DNA of 10,041 bases from CAG-611 sp964487215 (GTDB lineage Bacteria; Bacillota_I; Bacilli_A; RF39; UBA660): the NCBI GenBank assembly GCA_964487215.1, contig CAZAPU010000034.1, forward strand, positions 1 through 10,041, given 5' to 3'. Position 1 is the stretch's first letter. Each line of letters starts with the position of its first letter. This document shows, one piece after another, positions 1-7,370 of the stretch. Both the position numbers and the translations under genes were made by a program. Below the pieces are notes generated by a model. That model saw only the letters and a program-made list of their open reading frames with translations. It made no database searches and had not been told where the DNA came from.

Positions 1-13
1 TAAGGCTTTAAAA

Positions 14-2509
14 CTATCTTCCACAACAATTCTTGTATTTCTTACCACTTCCACAAGGACATGGATCATTTCTGCCAATTTTTTTGCTAGTTTTAGTTCT
101 TATTTTTGCAGTTTCATCACTTTTATTTGTACCTGTTGGCTTGATTGCTTCTTTTCTTTCGATATTTTGTCTTATTTCTGCTTTTAATAAATAAATTGTT
201 GTAAATTTATCTATGTTTTCTAACATTTTATCAAACAATTCAAAACCTTCCATTGTATATGCCCTTAATGGATTATCTTGAGCATATTGTCTTAATGTTA
301 TTCCTTCTCTTAAATGTGACATTGTGTTTATCTGTTCCATCCAATATTTATCAATAACATTTAAACTTATTACTTTTTCAAATTCATTTATTATCTCGTC
401 TGGTATTTCTTTTATTTTTGTTTCATATTCATTAGAGATTTTTTCATAAATATATTCAATAGTGTCATCTACTGATTTATCTTTAATTTCTTCTGATTTA
501 ATTCCTTTTTTTAATAAATTATGATTTGTATATTCAAGTATTTCTTTAATATCATTATCATTTAATTTTTCTTCTTTTTCTATATGTGATTCTACCAAAT
601 CTGCTATATGATTATACATAGATTTTAATATTTCTTCATGAATATTATCATTATCTAATACCATATTTCTTCTTTTGTATATATTTTCTCTTTGATTATT
701 CATAACATCATCATATTGCAGTACTGATTTTCTCATATCAAAATTGTTTCCTTCTACTCTTTTTTGAGCAGAAGCTACTGAATTAGTAAATACTTTACTT
801 CTTATAGCCATTTCTTCTTGCATTCCTGTTGAAGCTAAAAGAGCTTGAATTCTATCAGATCCAAATCTTCTCATTAATTCATCATCCATTGCGATATAGA
901 ATTGTGAAAATCCAGGATCTCCTTGTCTTCCAGACCTACCTCTTAACTGATTATCAATTCTTCTTGATTCATGTCTTTCTGTTCCAATAACACATAAACC
1001 ACCAAGTTCTTTAACACCTTCACCTAGTTTTATATCTGTTCCACGACCTGCCATATTAGTTGCTATTGTTACCGAACCTTTTTCTCCTGCTTTTGCTATT
1101 ATTTCTGCCTCTCTAGCATGATTTTTAGCATTCAATATTTCGTGTGGTATATGTCTTTGTTCTAATAATTTTCCTATCTCTTCAGATGTTTCAATTGCAA
1201 TAGTACCAACTAAAACTGGTTGTCCTTCTTTATGTCTCTTTTCTATTTCATCTACAATTGCTTTTTGTTTTGCTTTTTTATTAGCATAAATAATATCTGA
1301 CATGTCTTCTCTTACAACAGGTTTATTAGTAGGTATTGTGATAACATACATATTATATATATTTCTAAATTCTTCTTCTTCTGTTTTTGCAGTACCAGTC
1401 ATTCCTGAAAGTTTCTTATACATTCTAAATAAATTTTGGAAAGTAATTGTTGCAAGTGTTTTTGTTTCTTGTTGAATTTGTACTCCTTCTTTTGCTTCAA
1501 TTGCTTGATGTAATCCTTCTGAAAAAGCTCTACCTGGCATTAATCTTCCTGTAAAGGCATCTACTATAACAATTTTTCCATCTTGTACTACATAATCAAC
1601 ATCTTTTTTCATTGCATAGTTAGCATGTAATGATTGATTAATAAAATGTACTAAAGTTGTATTATCAATATCATATAAATTGTTTAAATGATAATATGAT
1701 TCTGCTCTTTTTACACCTTCGTCTGTTAAATTTACCTTTTTAGTTTTTTCATCAAATATGTAGGTATCATTTTCTTTTAATCCTTTAACAAAACGATCTG
1801 CATCTAGGTATAAATTTTTACTTTCAAGAGAACCACCTGAAATAATTAAAGGTGTTCTTGCTTCATCTATTAAAACCGAATCAACTTCATCTATTATTGC
1901 ATAATTTAATCCTCTAGTTTGTACTCTATCTTCTTTTCTAATAGCCATATTATCTCTTAAATAATCAAATCCTACTTCATTATTTGTCGTATATAGAATA
2001 TCACAATTATATTGTTCTTGTTTTTCTTTTGGTGATAATTCACGAAGATTTAAACCTACTGTTAAACCTAAAAATTCATGTATTTGTCCCATCCATTTAC
2101 TATCTCTTTCTGATAAGTATTCATTTACTGTAACAATATGAACTCCATCACCACTTAAAGCATTTAAATAAGCAGGCATAACACTTGTTAATGTCTTTCC
2201 TTCTCCTGTTTTCATTTCAGATATATTACCAAAATGCAAAGCTAAACCACCAAGTAATTGTACATGATAAGGTCTTTCACCAATTACTCTATAACAAGCT
2301 TCTCTTGCTGTTGCAAAAGCTTCTATTAAAATATCATCTAATGTTTCTCCATTAGATAATCTTTCTTTAAATTTATTAGTTTTGTCTTTTAAGTCTTTAT
2401 CACTTAGTTTTTTATATTCTTCTTCTAATTCATCTATTTGATCTGCTATTTTTTCAAATCTTCTTAATTCTTTATATTCATGATCAAATAATTTTTTCAA
2501 TAATGCCAT
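14..2509 (-). CDS. secA: Protein translocase ATPase subunit SecA
   Basis: SecA is the cytoplasmic ATPase motor that pushes preproteins through the SecYEG channel. The 831-residue product is full length for the short Gram-positive form. Visible motifs in order: Q-motif region RPYHVQLLGG (79-88), Walker A GEGKT (102-106), Walker B DEVD (207-210), the preprotein cross-linking region about 225-370, TGTAKTEEEEF (371-381), and the second nucleotide-binding fold with GRGTDI (488-493) and QLRGRSGRQGDPG (521-533). The C-terminus carries the zinc-binding SEC-C tail CPCGSGKKYKNCCGR (817-831), with C817, C819, C828 and C829 as ligands; the SEC-C tail is known to bind SecB or ribosomes. The ATG start is preceded by GGAGG nine bases upstream, and the stop is TAG. 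A near-consensus promoter lies just upstream. No adjacent downstream gene is visible before the window ends; prfB is a frequent neighbour in Bacillota but cannot be seen here. Confidence 0.98.
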   Translation of the reverse strand: MALLKKLFDHEYKELRRFEKIADQIDELEEEYKKLSDKDLKDKTNKFKERLSNGETLDDILIEAFATAREACYRVIGERPYHVQLLGGLALHFGNISEMKTGEGKTLTSVMPAYLNALSGDGVHIVTVNEYLSERDSKWMGQIHEFLGLTVGLNLRELSPKEKQEQYNCDILYTTNNEVGFDYLRDNMAIRKEDRVQTRGLNYAIIDEVDSVLIDEARTPLIISGGSLESKNLYLDADRFVKGLKENDTYIFDEKTKKVNLTDEGVKRAESYYHLNNLYDIDNTTLVHFINQSLHANYAMKKDVDYVVQDGKIVIVDAFTGRLMPGRAFSEGLHQAIEAKEGVQIQQETKTLATITFQNLFRMYKKLSGMTGTAKTEEEEFRNIYNMYVITIPTNKPVVREDMSDIIYANKKAKQKAIVDEIEKRHKEGQPVLVGTIAIETSEEIGKLLEQRHIPHEILNAKNHAREAEIIAKAGEKGSVTIATNMAGRGTDIKLGEGVKELGGLCVIGTERHESRRIDNQLRGRSGRQGDPGFSQFYIAMDDELMRRFGSDRIQALLASTGMQEEMAIRSKVFTNSVASAQKRVEGNNFDMRKSVLQYDDVMNNQRENIYKRRNMVLDNDNIHEEILKSMYNHIADLVESHIEKEEKLNDNDIKEILEYTNHNLLKKGIKSEEIKDKSVDDTIEYIYEKISNEYETKIKEIPDEIINEFEKVISLNVIDKYWMEQINTMSHLREGITLRQYAQDNPLRAYTMEGFELFDKMLENIDKFTTIYLLKAEIRQNIERKEAIKPTGTNKSDETAKIRTKTSKKIGRNDPCPCGSGKKYKNCCGR

Positions 2510-2528
2510 AATTCATCGCCTCCATTAA

Positions 2529-2557
2529 ATTATATCAAATTAAGTTATTATTATCAA
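2529..2557 (-). promoter_or_regulatory. Putative sigma-A promoter of secA
   Basis: On the minus strand, TTGATA (2552-2557, five of six consensus matches) is followed after exactly 17 bases by TATAAT (2529-2534), with TGA directly before the -10 box as a TGn extension. The -10 box is only about 19 bases from the secA start codon. A start site 6-7 bases downstream would fall on the GGAGG ribosome binding site itself (2519-2523), giving an unusually short leader. The match is strong, but AT-rich DNA produces chance hits. Confidence 0.65.
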
Positions 2558-2576
2558 ACTATCTTTATAACTTTAT

Positions 2577-2615
2577 TTACAATAAAAACGAAAATATTAA
2601 TCATTTTTATTGTAA
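2577..2615. repeat. 12-bp perfect inverted repeat in the secA / small-ORF divergent region
   Basis: TTACAATAAAAA (2577-2588) is mirrored exactly by TTTTTATTGTAA (2604-2615), with a 15-base spacer. Neither strand has a T-tract directly after the second arm, so it does not look like an intrinsic terminator. The right arm sits just upstream of the -10 box of the small plus-strand ORF (2619-2624), while the secA -35 box is about 20 bases beyond the left arm. It could be an operator for a dimeric regulator or a hairpin element. No regulator is assigned. Confidence 0.5.
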
Positions 2616-2624
2616 TTCTATAAT
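2597..2624 (+). promoter_or_regulatory. Possible promoter of the small ORF
   Basis: A perfect TATAAT lies at 2619-2624 on the plus strand, 36 bases before the ATG at 2661. The best -35 candidate is the weak TTAATC (2597-2602, three of six matches, 16-base spacing). The right arm of the inverted repeat occupies the -35/-10 spacer, so anything binding there could block this promoter. The -10 box is convincing and the -35 box is not. Confidence 0.4.
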
Positions 2625-2660
2625 AACTAATGTTAATATTAATTTATAAAGAAGTAAATT

Positions 2661-2792
2661 ATGAATGAAAATGAACTAATGGAATGGATTGAAGAAACTA
2701 AAGAAAAAATGGGCAATGAAAAATATAATAATTCATTAAGTGAAATTAATAAAGCTATTTCAGAATTACTAAAAAAAATAAAAAATCATTAG
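2661..2792 (+). CDS. Small hypothetical protein, 43 residues
   Basis: The only plus-strand gene candidate. It opens at ATG and ends with TAG, encoding a short, highly charged, mostly helical protein that begins MNENELMEWIEETKEKMG and ends SELLKKIKNH. There is one tryptophan (W9), no cysteine, no signal peptide and no membrane segment. An in-frame TAA at 2655-2657 makes this ATG the first possible start in frame. The upstream AAAGAAG is a weak ribosome binding site about seven bases away. Support for a real gene comes from context: a TATAAT box upstream, and a strong hairpin terminator that begins inside its last codons. I do not recognise the family. It may instead be a chance ORF in the spacer between secA and ychF. 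Confidence 0.5.
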   Translation: MNENELMEWIEETKEKMGNEKYNNSLSEINKAISELLKKIKNH

Positions 2793-2818
2793 ATATTACT
2801 AATGATTTTTTTATTTAT
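2771..2818. terminator. Bidirectional intrinsic terminator between ychF and the small ORF
   Basis: A 13-bp perfect stem (AAAAAATCATTAG, 2780-2792, with its complement at 2799-2811) closes a six-base loop. A T-tract follows on the plus strand, and an eight-base T run follows on the minus strand (A-tract 2771-2778). It ends the parA-to-ychF operon three bases after the ychF stop codon. It would also end the convergent small ORF, whose TAG stop (2790-2792) forms the loop end of the left arm. Confidence 0.88.
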
Positions 2819-3912
2819 ACATTAAATCTAAAATGACAAATATCTCCATCTTGCATTAAGTATTCTTTGCCCTCTATTCTAAATTTTCCATTTTCTTTAA
2901 CAGCAAGTTCAGATCCTGCATTTATTAAATCTTGATATCCAATTACTTCTGCTTTAATAAATCCTCTTTCAAAATCACTATGAATTATACCAGCACATTC
3001 TTTAGCTGTCATTCCATTTCTATAAGTCCATGCTTTTACTTCTTGTGGACCACAAGTAAAATATGTTTTTAATCCCAATAATTCATAAGTTGTTTCAATT
3101 AATTTATCTAATCCACTTTTTTCTATACCTAATTCTTTTAAATATTCAGCCTTTTCATCATCATTTAATTCTGCTAATTCACTTTCTATTTTTGCAGATA
3201 CAACTACTACTGTTGAATTCTCTAACTTTGCATATTCTTTTAATCTTTTTACATATTCATTTTCTGTACCTATTTCATCCTCTTTTATATTAGCTAAATA
3301 TATATGAGGTTTTTCTGTAAGAAAATTATATGATTTTATCGCTAATTTTTCTTCTTTTGTATAATCTACTAGTCTTAAAGGTATATTTTTTTCTAATGAA
3401 TCTTTTGATTTCATTAATGCTGATAACTCTTGTACTGTATCTTTGTCTTTAGTAGTTTCTGCTTTTTTCTTTATTTTATCTATACGATTATTTATTATCT
3501 CTAAATCTGCTAAAGCTAATTCAAGATTAATTACTTCAACATCTCTTATTGGATCAACTGATCCATCAACATGAATAATTTCTTTATCATCAAAGCATCT
3601 AACGACTTCTACTATAGCATCAACTTCTCTTATATGTGATAGAAATTTGTTTCCTAGTCCTTCTCCTGCTGATGCACCTTTTACTATTCCTGCTATATCT
3701 ACAAATTCATATGTTGCTGGTTTTACTTCTTCTGGAACATATATTTCTTCTAATCTTTGTAATCTTAAATCAGGAACAGTAACTACACCTACATTTGGAT
3801 CTATTGTTGCAAAAGGATAATTAGCTACTAAAATTTGTTTTTTTGTTATTGCTGTAAATAAAGTTGATTTACCTACATTAGGTAAACCAACTATTCCTGC
3901 TTTTAAACTCAT
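2815..3912 (-). CDS. ychF: YchF/OLA1-family ribosome-associated ATPase
   Basis: YchF is a universally conserved Obg-like P-loop NTPase that prefers ATP over GTP, binds ribosomes and is linked to stress responses and translation start-site control. The 365-residue product is the usual length. It shows the P-loop GLPNVGKST (9-17), the switch region NYPFATIDPNVGVV (31-44), G3 DIAG (72-75), and NIKEDE (208-213) in place of the GTPase NKxD motif, which is the family's signature for ATP preference. A helical hairpin covers about 130-200 and a C-terminal TGS domain about 281-364 (with FTCGPQEVKAWT), ending HFRFNV. The start is fixed by AGGAGG five bases upstream, which overlaps the TAG stop of the transporter gene. 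It is last in the par operon and ends at a strong terminator. Confidence 0.97.
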   Translation of the reverse strand: MSLKAGIVGLPNVGKSTLFTAITKKQILVANYPFATIDPNVGVVTVPDLRLQRLEEIYVPEEVKPATYEFVDIAGIVKGASAGEGLGNKFLSHIREVDAIVEVVRCFDDKEIIHVDGSVDPIRDVEVINLELALADLEIINNRIDKIKKKAETTKDKDTVQELSALMKSKDSLEKNIPLRLVDYTKEEKLAIKSYNFLTEKPHIYLANIKEDEIGTENEYVKRLKEYAKLENSTVVVVSAKIESELAELNDDEKAEYLKELGIEKSGLDKLIETTYELLGLKTYFTCGPQEVKAWTYRNGMTAKECAGIIHSDFERGFIKAEVIGYQDLINAGSELAVKENGKFRIEGKEYLMQDGDICHFRFNV

Positions 3913-3921
3913 ATAAACCTC

Positions 3922-5517
3922 CTATAAAGTTGGAAACACTCCAGGTCCCAAAGGTAGACCTATTATATACCACATTATAATTATTAGCAACCATGTAATT
4001 GAAAGCCCTATAAAATATGGCATCATTATTGATATTCCTTTATTAATTGTAATAGGTTTGTCTTTGTCTTTATTATAAATATTTAAATATCCTAAATAAA
4101 CAACAAAATATGCAAGTAAAGGTGTAATTCCATTAGTCATCGATTCTCCAGCTCTAAATATAAATTGTGTGAATTGTGGTGCAATATTTAACTGCATCAT
4201 TGCTGGTACTAAAGTTGGAGAAATAATTGTCCATTTTGCAATGGAATTTGGTACAAATAAATTAGTTATTCCAATTATTAATATTGCTACTATTATTAAA
4301 ACAAATCCTGATAATGGTAATGATTTTAGTAAGTTTGTTAATCCAATTGTAATTACTGTCCCAATATTTGTCTCTTTAAATATCGCTATAAATTGTGAAG
4401 CAAAAAATATCATTACTATAACAATACTTATTTCTTTAAATTTTTCTTCTAATTTATTAACTAGTTCCTTATCATTTTTAATTGATTTTGATCCTATACC
4501 ATATGCAATACCTGTTATTCCAAATAACATTGACATCATATAAGTAAATCCATCTTGAAAATAGGAATTAATTCCAAATAATTGATCAACATATGCCGTT
4601 TGTTCCATATCCAATAATAATCCTGATAAAGGAAGTCCTGGTATAACCATGTATATAAAAATAATTGTTATAATAATTCCTGCTATTCTTGAATATTTTA
4701 GTCCTTGTTTTTCTTGCTTTTCTTCAATTATTTTCTTTTGTTCTTCATATTGTAAATCTAAATATTCTATCTCTTTTGTTTGACCTAATTCATCTCTTGT
4801 TTTTAATACATATCTACCTAATTTCTTTACAACAAATTTTTCTGTAATAATTGTTCCTATAATAGAAATAATTATTACTGCTGCAATCATTATAAATAAG
4901 TTTGATGTCATTCTTACATAAAATGTTTCATCTATAAGTTTAGCAGCCCTTATTGTATATGGTATTAAATCTATATCTATTGTTCCTACAAAGAAACTTA
5001 TACTATAACCAAAAGCAACTCCTGCAAATGCTGTTGCAATTCCTGCTAATGGATTTCTTCCGTTAAACAAGAATAATAAGGCTCCTAACGGAATTAATAT
5101 TGCATACCCTACTTCATTTACAATACTTGAACAAACAGCTACTAGAAATAATATAAATGTTATTATTTTTGGATTTATCTTTATTAATCTTCTTTTCATG
5201 AACACTTGAATAAATCCTGTAGCTTCTGCAATACCAAGTCCAATTAAAGTCATAATAAGTGTACTTAATGTTGTTGATTTAACAAAATTTACGGCTGCAT
5301 TACTTATAATATATCTTAATCCCTCAAAACTTAGCATATTGTTAACAACTACAATGGTTTTTTCTAATTCATTTGTTCCGGTATTAATACTATTATAAGT
5401 GGCTGATACATCTAATATTGATAGTATAAAACTTAAAAGTACTACACCTACTGTTAATAATAAATAAGTAGTAATTGGATGTAAAAATATCTTTTTTAGT
5501 TTTTTTCTTTCACTCAT
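3922..5517 (-). CDS. AbgT-family transporter (p-aminobenzoyl-glutamate type)
   Basis: A 531-residue integral membrane protein of the AbgT/MtrF family. Known members import p-aminobenzoyl-glutamate, a folate breakdown product, or export sulfonamides with proton coupling; the substrate here cannot be told from sequence. Family motifs seen: GLGIAEATGF (93-102), VNEVGYAILIPLGAL (133-147) followed by GRNPLAGIATAFAG (153-166), PNSIAKWTIISPTLVPAMM (423-441) and RAGESMTNGITPLLAYF (455-471). Many hydrophobic helices run from about residue 15 to 522. A charged segment at about 232-275, rich in K and E, is a probable cytoplasmic loop. The ATG follows the DUF951 stop by three bases with AAAGGAG upstream, so translation is probably coupled. 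The TAG stop is part of the ychF ribosome binding site. Its place between DUF951 and ychF is unusual, and I see no folate gene nearby. Confidence 0.9.
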   Translation of the reverse strand: MSERKKLKKIFLHPITTYLLLTVGVVLLSFILSILDVSATYNSINTGTNELEKTIVVVNNMLSFEGLRYIISNAAVNFVKSTTLSTLIMTLIGLGIAEATGFIQVFMKRRLIKINPKIITFILFLVAVCSSIVNEVGYAILIPLGALLFLFNGRNPLAGIATAFAGVAFGYSISFFVGTIDIDLIPYTIRAAKLIDETFYVRMTSNLFIMIAAVIIISIIGTIITEKFVVKKLGRYVLKTRDELGQTKEIEYLDLQYEEQKKIIEEKQEKQGLKYSRIAGIIITIIFIYMVIPGLPLSGLLLDMEQTAYVDQLFGINSYFQDGFTYMMSMLFGITGIAYGIGSKSIKNDKELVNKLEEKFKEISIVIVMIFFASQFIAIFKETNIGTVITIGLTNLLKSLPLSGFVLIIVAILIIGITNLFVPNSIAKWTIISPTLVPAMMQLNIAPQFTQFIFRAGESMTNGITPLLAYFVVYLGYLNIYNKDKDKPITINKGISIMMPYFIGLSITWLLIIIMWYIIGLPLGPGVFPTL

Positions 5518-5520
5518 AAT

Positions 5521-5709
5521 TTACTCCTTTACAATTTTCTTTATTTTTTTATTAAAATCTAATCTTGGCATTAAAATTGTTCTTCCACAATTAATACATT
5601 TTATTTTAATATCTGCTCCTAATCTTATTACTTCAAAAAGATTTGTTCCACATGGGTGATCTTTTTTCATTATAACTTTTGTTCCTAAAACATATTCTTT
5701 ATTTTCCAT
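5521..5709 (-). CDS. DUF951 family protein (YyzM-like)
   Basis: A 62-residue basic cytoplasmic protein of the DUF951 family, found across Bacillota next to ychF or parB. The family hallmarks are present: HPCG (18-21), the stretch GADIKIKCINCGR (31-43) and PRLDF (48-52). C20, C38 and C41 could help bind a metal as a small zinc-ribbon-like fold; that is an inference, as the family's function is not known to me. The start overlaps the end of the mscS-like gene by 11 bases and has AGAGGT five bases upstream, indicating translational coupling. B. subtilis YyzM lies in the corresponding chromosomal neighbourhood (from memory). Confidence 0.9.
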   Translation of the reverse strand: MENKEYVLGTKVIMKKDHPCGTNLFEVIRLGADIKIKCINCGRTILMPRLDFNKKIKKIVKE

Positions 5710-6484
5710 TTATTACCTCTAATTTATTATATGGAATGGAAATATTATTTTTATCAAATTCTTGTTTAACTATTTTTCTAATAATCCTTTGTGCTGGTAT
5801 ACTTTCCCCAGGTTTTACTTCTACCATAATTCTATAAATTATTGCTGAATCTGCAAAATTATTTATTCCTAGTATTTCTGAAGGTTTTTTAGCTACCATT
5901 AATTCTTTATCAATTCTCATTGTTATTTTAGCTAAAACTTTTTCAATGTTTTCTATATTTTCCTCATATGGTACTGGTATATCTAATATTGATATATTAT
6001 TGCTTTTTGAATAGTTTATTACTTCACTAATATTTCTATTAGAAATAATTTTTATTTTTCCTTCGTAATTTTTTAATCTTGTTGTCTTAACTCCCAATTT
6101 TATTACTTCTCCAGTAAAATTATTTATTTCTACCAAATCTCCTACATCATACTGATCTTCAAATATAATAAAAACTCCTGCTAAAACATCTTTCATTATA
6201 TCTTGAAGTGCAAGACCTACAACAACACCAGCTATTCCTAGTCCTGCTATAAATGATGTAACATTTATTCCAATCAATGACATACATATTAATACAACTA
6301 TTATTATTAATACTATTTTTATTATTTGTAATAATAAGTTTTTAATGGTTACTTGTCTTTTATTGGTTGTTTTTGTTTTATTAATTATTGCTTTTAATAT
6401 TTGATATATAATTATTGCTATTAAAATACTTCCAATAAATAAATAAAATTCTTTTTTGGTAAATATATCTAAAATTTTTTCCAT
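5699..6484 (-). CDS. MscS-family small-conductance mechanosensitive channel
   Basis: MscS channels are homoheptamers in the cell membrane that open under membrane tension and release solutes after hypo-osmotic shock. The 261-residue product has three hydrophobic helices at about 14-34, 51-72 and 75-106. The third is the pore-lining helix, with the Gly/Ala-rich GLGIAGVVVGLALQDIMKD (81-99), followed by FEDQYDVGD (108-116) at the start of the cytoplasmic beta domain. A C-terminal alpha/beta domain reaches residue 261. The size resembles small YkuT-type channels. The ATG lies seven bases after the parB TAG stop, and that stop is part of its ribosome binding site (TAGGTGAG). The 3' end overlaps DUF951 by 11 bases. 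An MscS-type gene after parB is a recurring arrangement in Bacillota (from memory). Confidence 0.94.
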   Translation of the reverse strand: MEKILDIFTKKEFYLFIGSILIAIIIYQILKAIINKTKTTNKRQVTIKNLLLQIIKIVLIIIVVLICMSLIGINVTSFIAGLGIAGVVVGLALQDIMKDVLAGVFIIFEDQYDVGDLVEINNFTGEVIKLGVKTTRLKNYEGKIKIISNRNISEVINYSKSNNISILDIPVPYEENIENIEKVLAKITMRIDKELMVAKKPSEILGINNFADSAIIYRIMVEVKPGESIPAQRIIRKIVKQEFDKNNISIPYNKLEVINGK

Positions 6485-6491
6485 AACTCAC

Positions 6492-7370
6492 CTACTTATC
6501 ATAATTAATTATTTCTAATATACGATTTAAGTCTTGGTCATTTTCATAGTTAATGACTATTTTTTTATTAGCAATTTTTACTTTTGTTCCTAACTTTTCT
6601 GATAAAGTACTTTCTATATCTTGATATTCTGAAATTCTTGGTGTTTTTACAATTTTGTTTTTTCTAGGATATTCTAAACCATTTGCTAATTCTTCTAATT
6701 GTCTTACACTTAGATTCTCACTAACAATTCTATCTGCTAATTCCTCAATTTTTGCTGGATCTTCTATTTTTGATAATACTCTGGCATGACCCATAGTAAT
6801 TTTACTTTCTGCAATAAAATCTTTTACATAAGTTGGTAAGGTTAATAAACCAAGCATATTTGTTATATGACTTCTACTTTTATTAACTCTTTTTGCAACA
6901 GCTTCTTGAGTAAGATTTAATTTTAGCATTAAATTTCTATATGCATCAGCTTCTTCAATTGCATTAAGATTCTCTCTTTGAAGATTTTCTAAAATAGCTA
7001 TTTGCATCATATCTTCATCAGAAAAATCTCTAATAATTGCTGGTATTGTCTCTTTCTTTGCAATAATAGATGCACGATATCTTCTTTCTCCTGCTACTAT
7101 TTCATATCCTTTAATGCTTTTCTTAACAATTATTGGTTGAAAAACACCATATTCTTTTATTGATTCTGCAAGTTCCATTAATGCTGTTTCATCAAATGTT
7201 TTTCTAGGTTGATAAGGATTAACCCTAAGTTCAGAAACAGGAATTTCCTTTACTTCATCAATTTTAGCAGTCTCCATTATTTTTTCTTCAAGATTACCAT
7301 AAGTTACATCTTCAATATTAAATAGTTCTTCAAGACCTCTTCCTAATGCTTTTCTTTTATTATCTTCCAT
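6492..7370 (-). CDS. parB: Chromosome partitioning protein ParB (Spo0J)
   Basis: ParB is a CTP-dependent DNA clamp that loads at parS sites near the origin, spreads, recruits SMC and stimulates ParA. The 292-residue protein begins with the ParA-activating motif RKALGRGLEELF (6-17). The N-terminal CTPase domain follows, with NPYQPR (51-56), GERRYRA (94-100) and ENLQRENLNAIEEA (128-141). A helix-turn-helix at about 152-175 contains KSRSHITNMLGLL, and a C-terminal dimerisation domain covers about 245-290. The start overlaps the 3' end of parA by 11 bases with GAGGTGAT about eight bases upstream, so the two are translationally coupled. The N-terminal motif and pairing with parA separate it from the second ParB-like protein, Noc. 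No parS-like palindrome (a variant of TGTTTCACGTGAAACA) was seen in the window. Confidence 0.96.
   Translation of the reverse strand: MEDNKRKALGRGLEELFNIEDVTYGNLEEKIMETAKIDEVKEIPVSELRVNPYQPRKTFDETALMELAESIKEYGVFQPIIVKKSIKGYEIVAGERRYRASIIAKKETIPAIIRDFSDEDMMQIAILENLQRENLNAIEEADAYRNLMLKLNLTQEAVAKRVNKSRSHITNMLGLLTLPTYVKDFIAESKITMGHARVLSKIEDPAKIEELADRIVSENLSVRQLEELANGLEYPRKNKIVKTPRISEYQDIESTLSEKLGTKVKIANKKIVINYENDQDLNRILEIINYDK

Noticed and set aside
2577..2615. Inverted repeat as an intrinsic terminator
   Set aside because: No T-tract follows the second arm on either strand, and it lies upstream of two divergent genes rather than after one.
3063..3293. Plus-strand ORF of 76 codons
   Set aside because: It lies antisense inside ychF and its Leu/Ile/His-rich product is the shadow of the opposite coding frame.
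4169..4543. Plus-strand ORF of 124 codons
   Set aside because: It is antisense to the AbgT-family transporter and has no ribosome binding site or recognisable domain.
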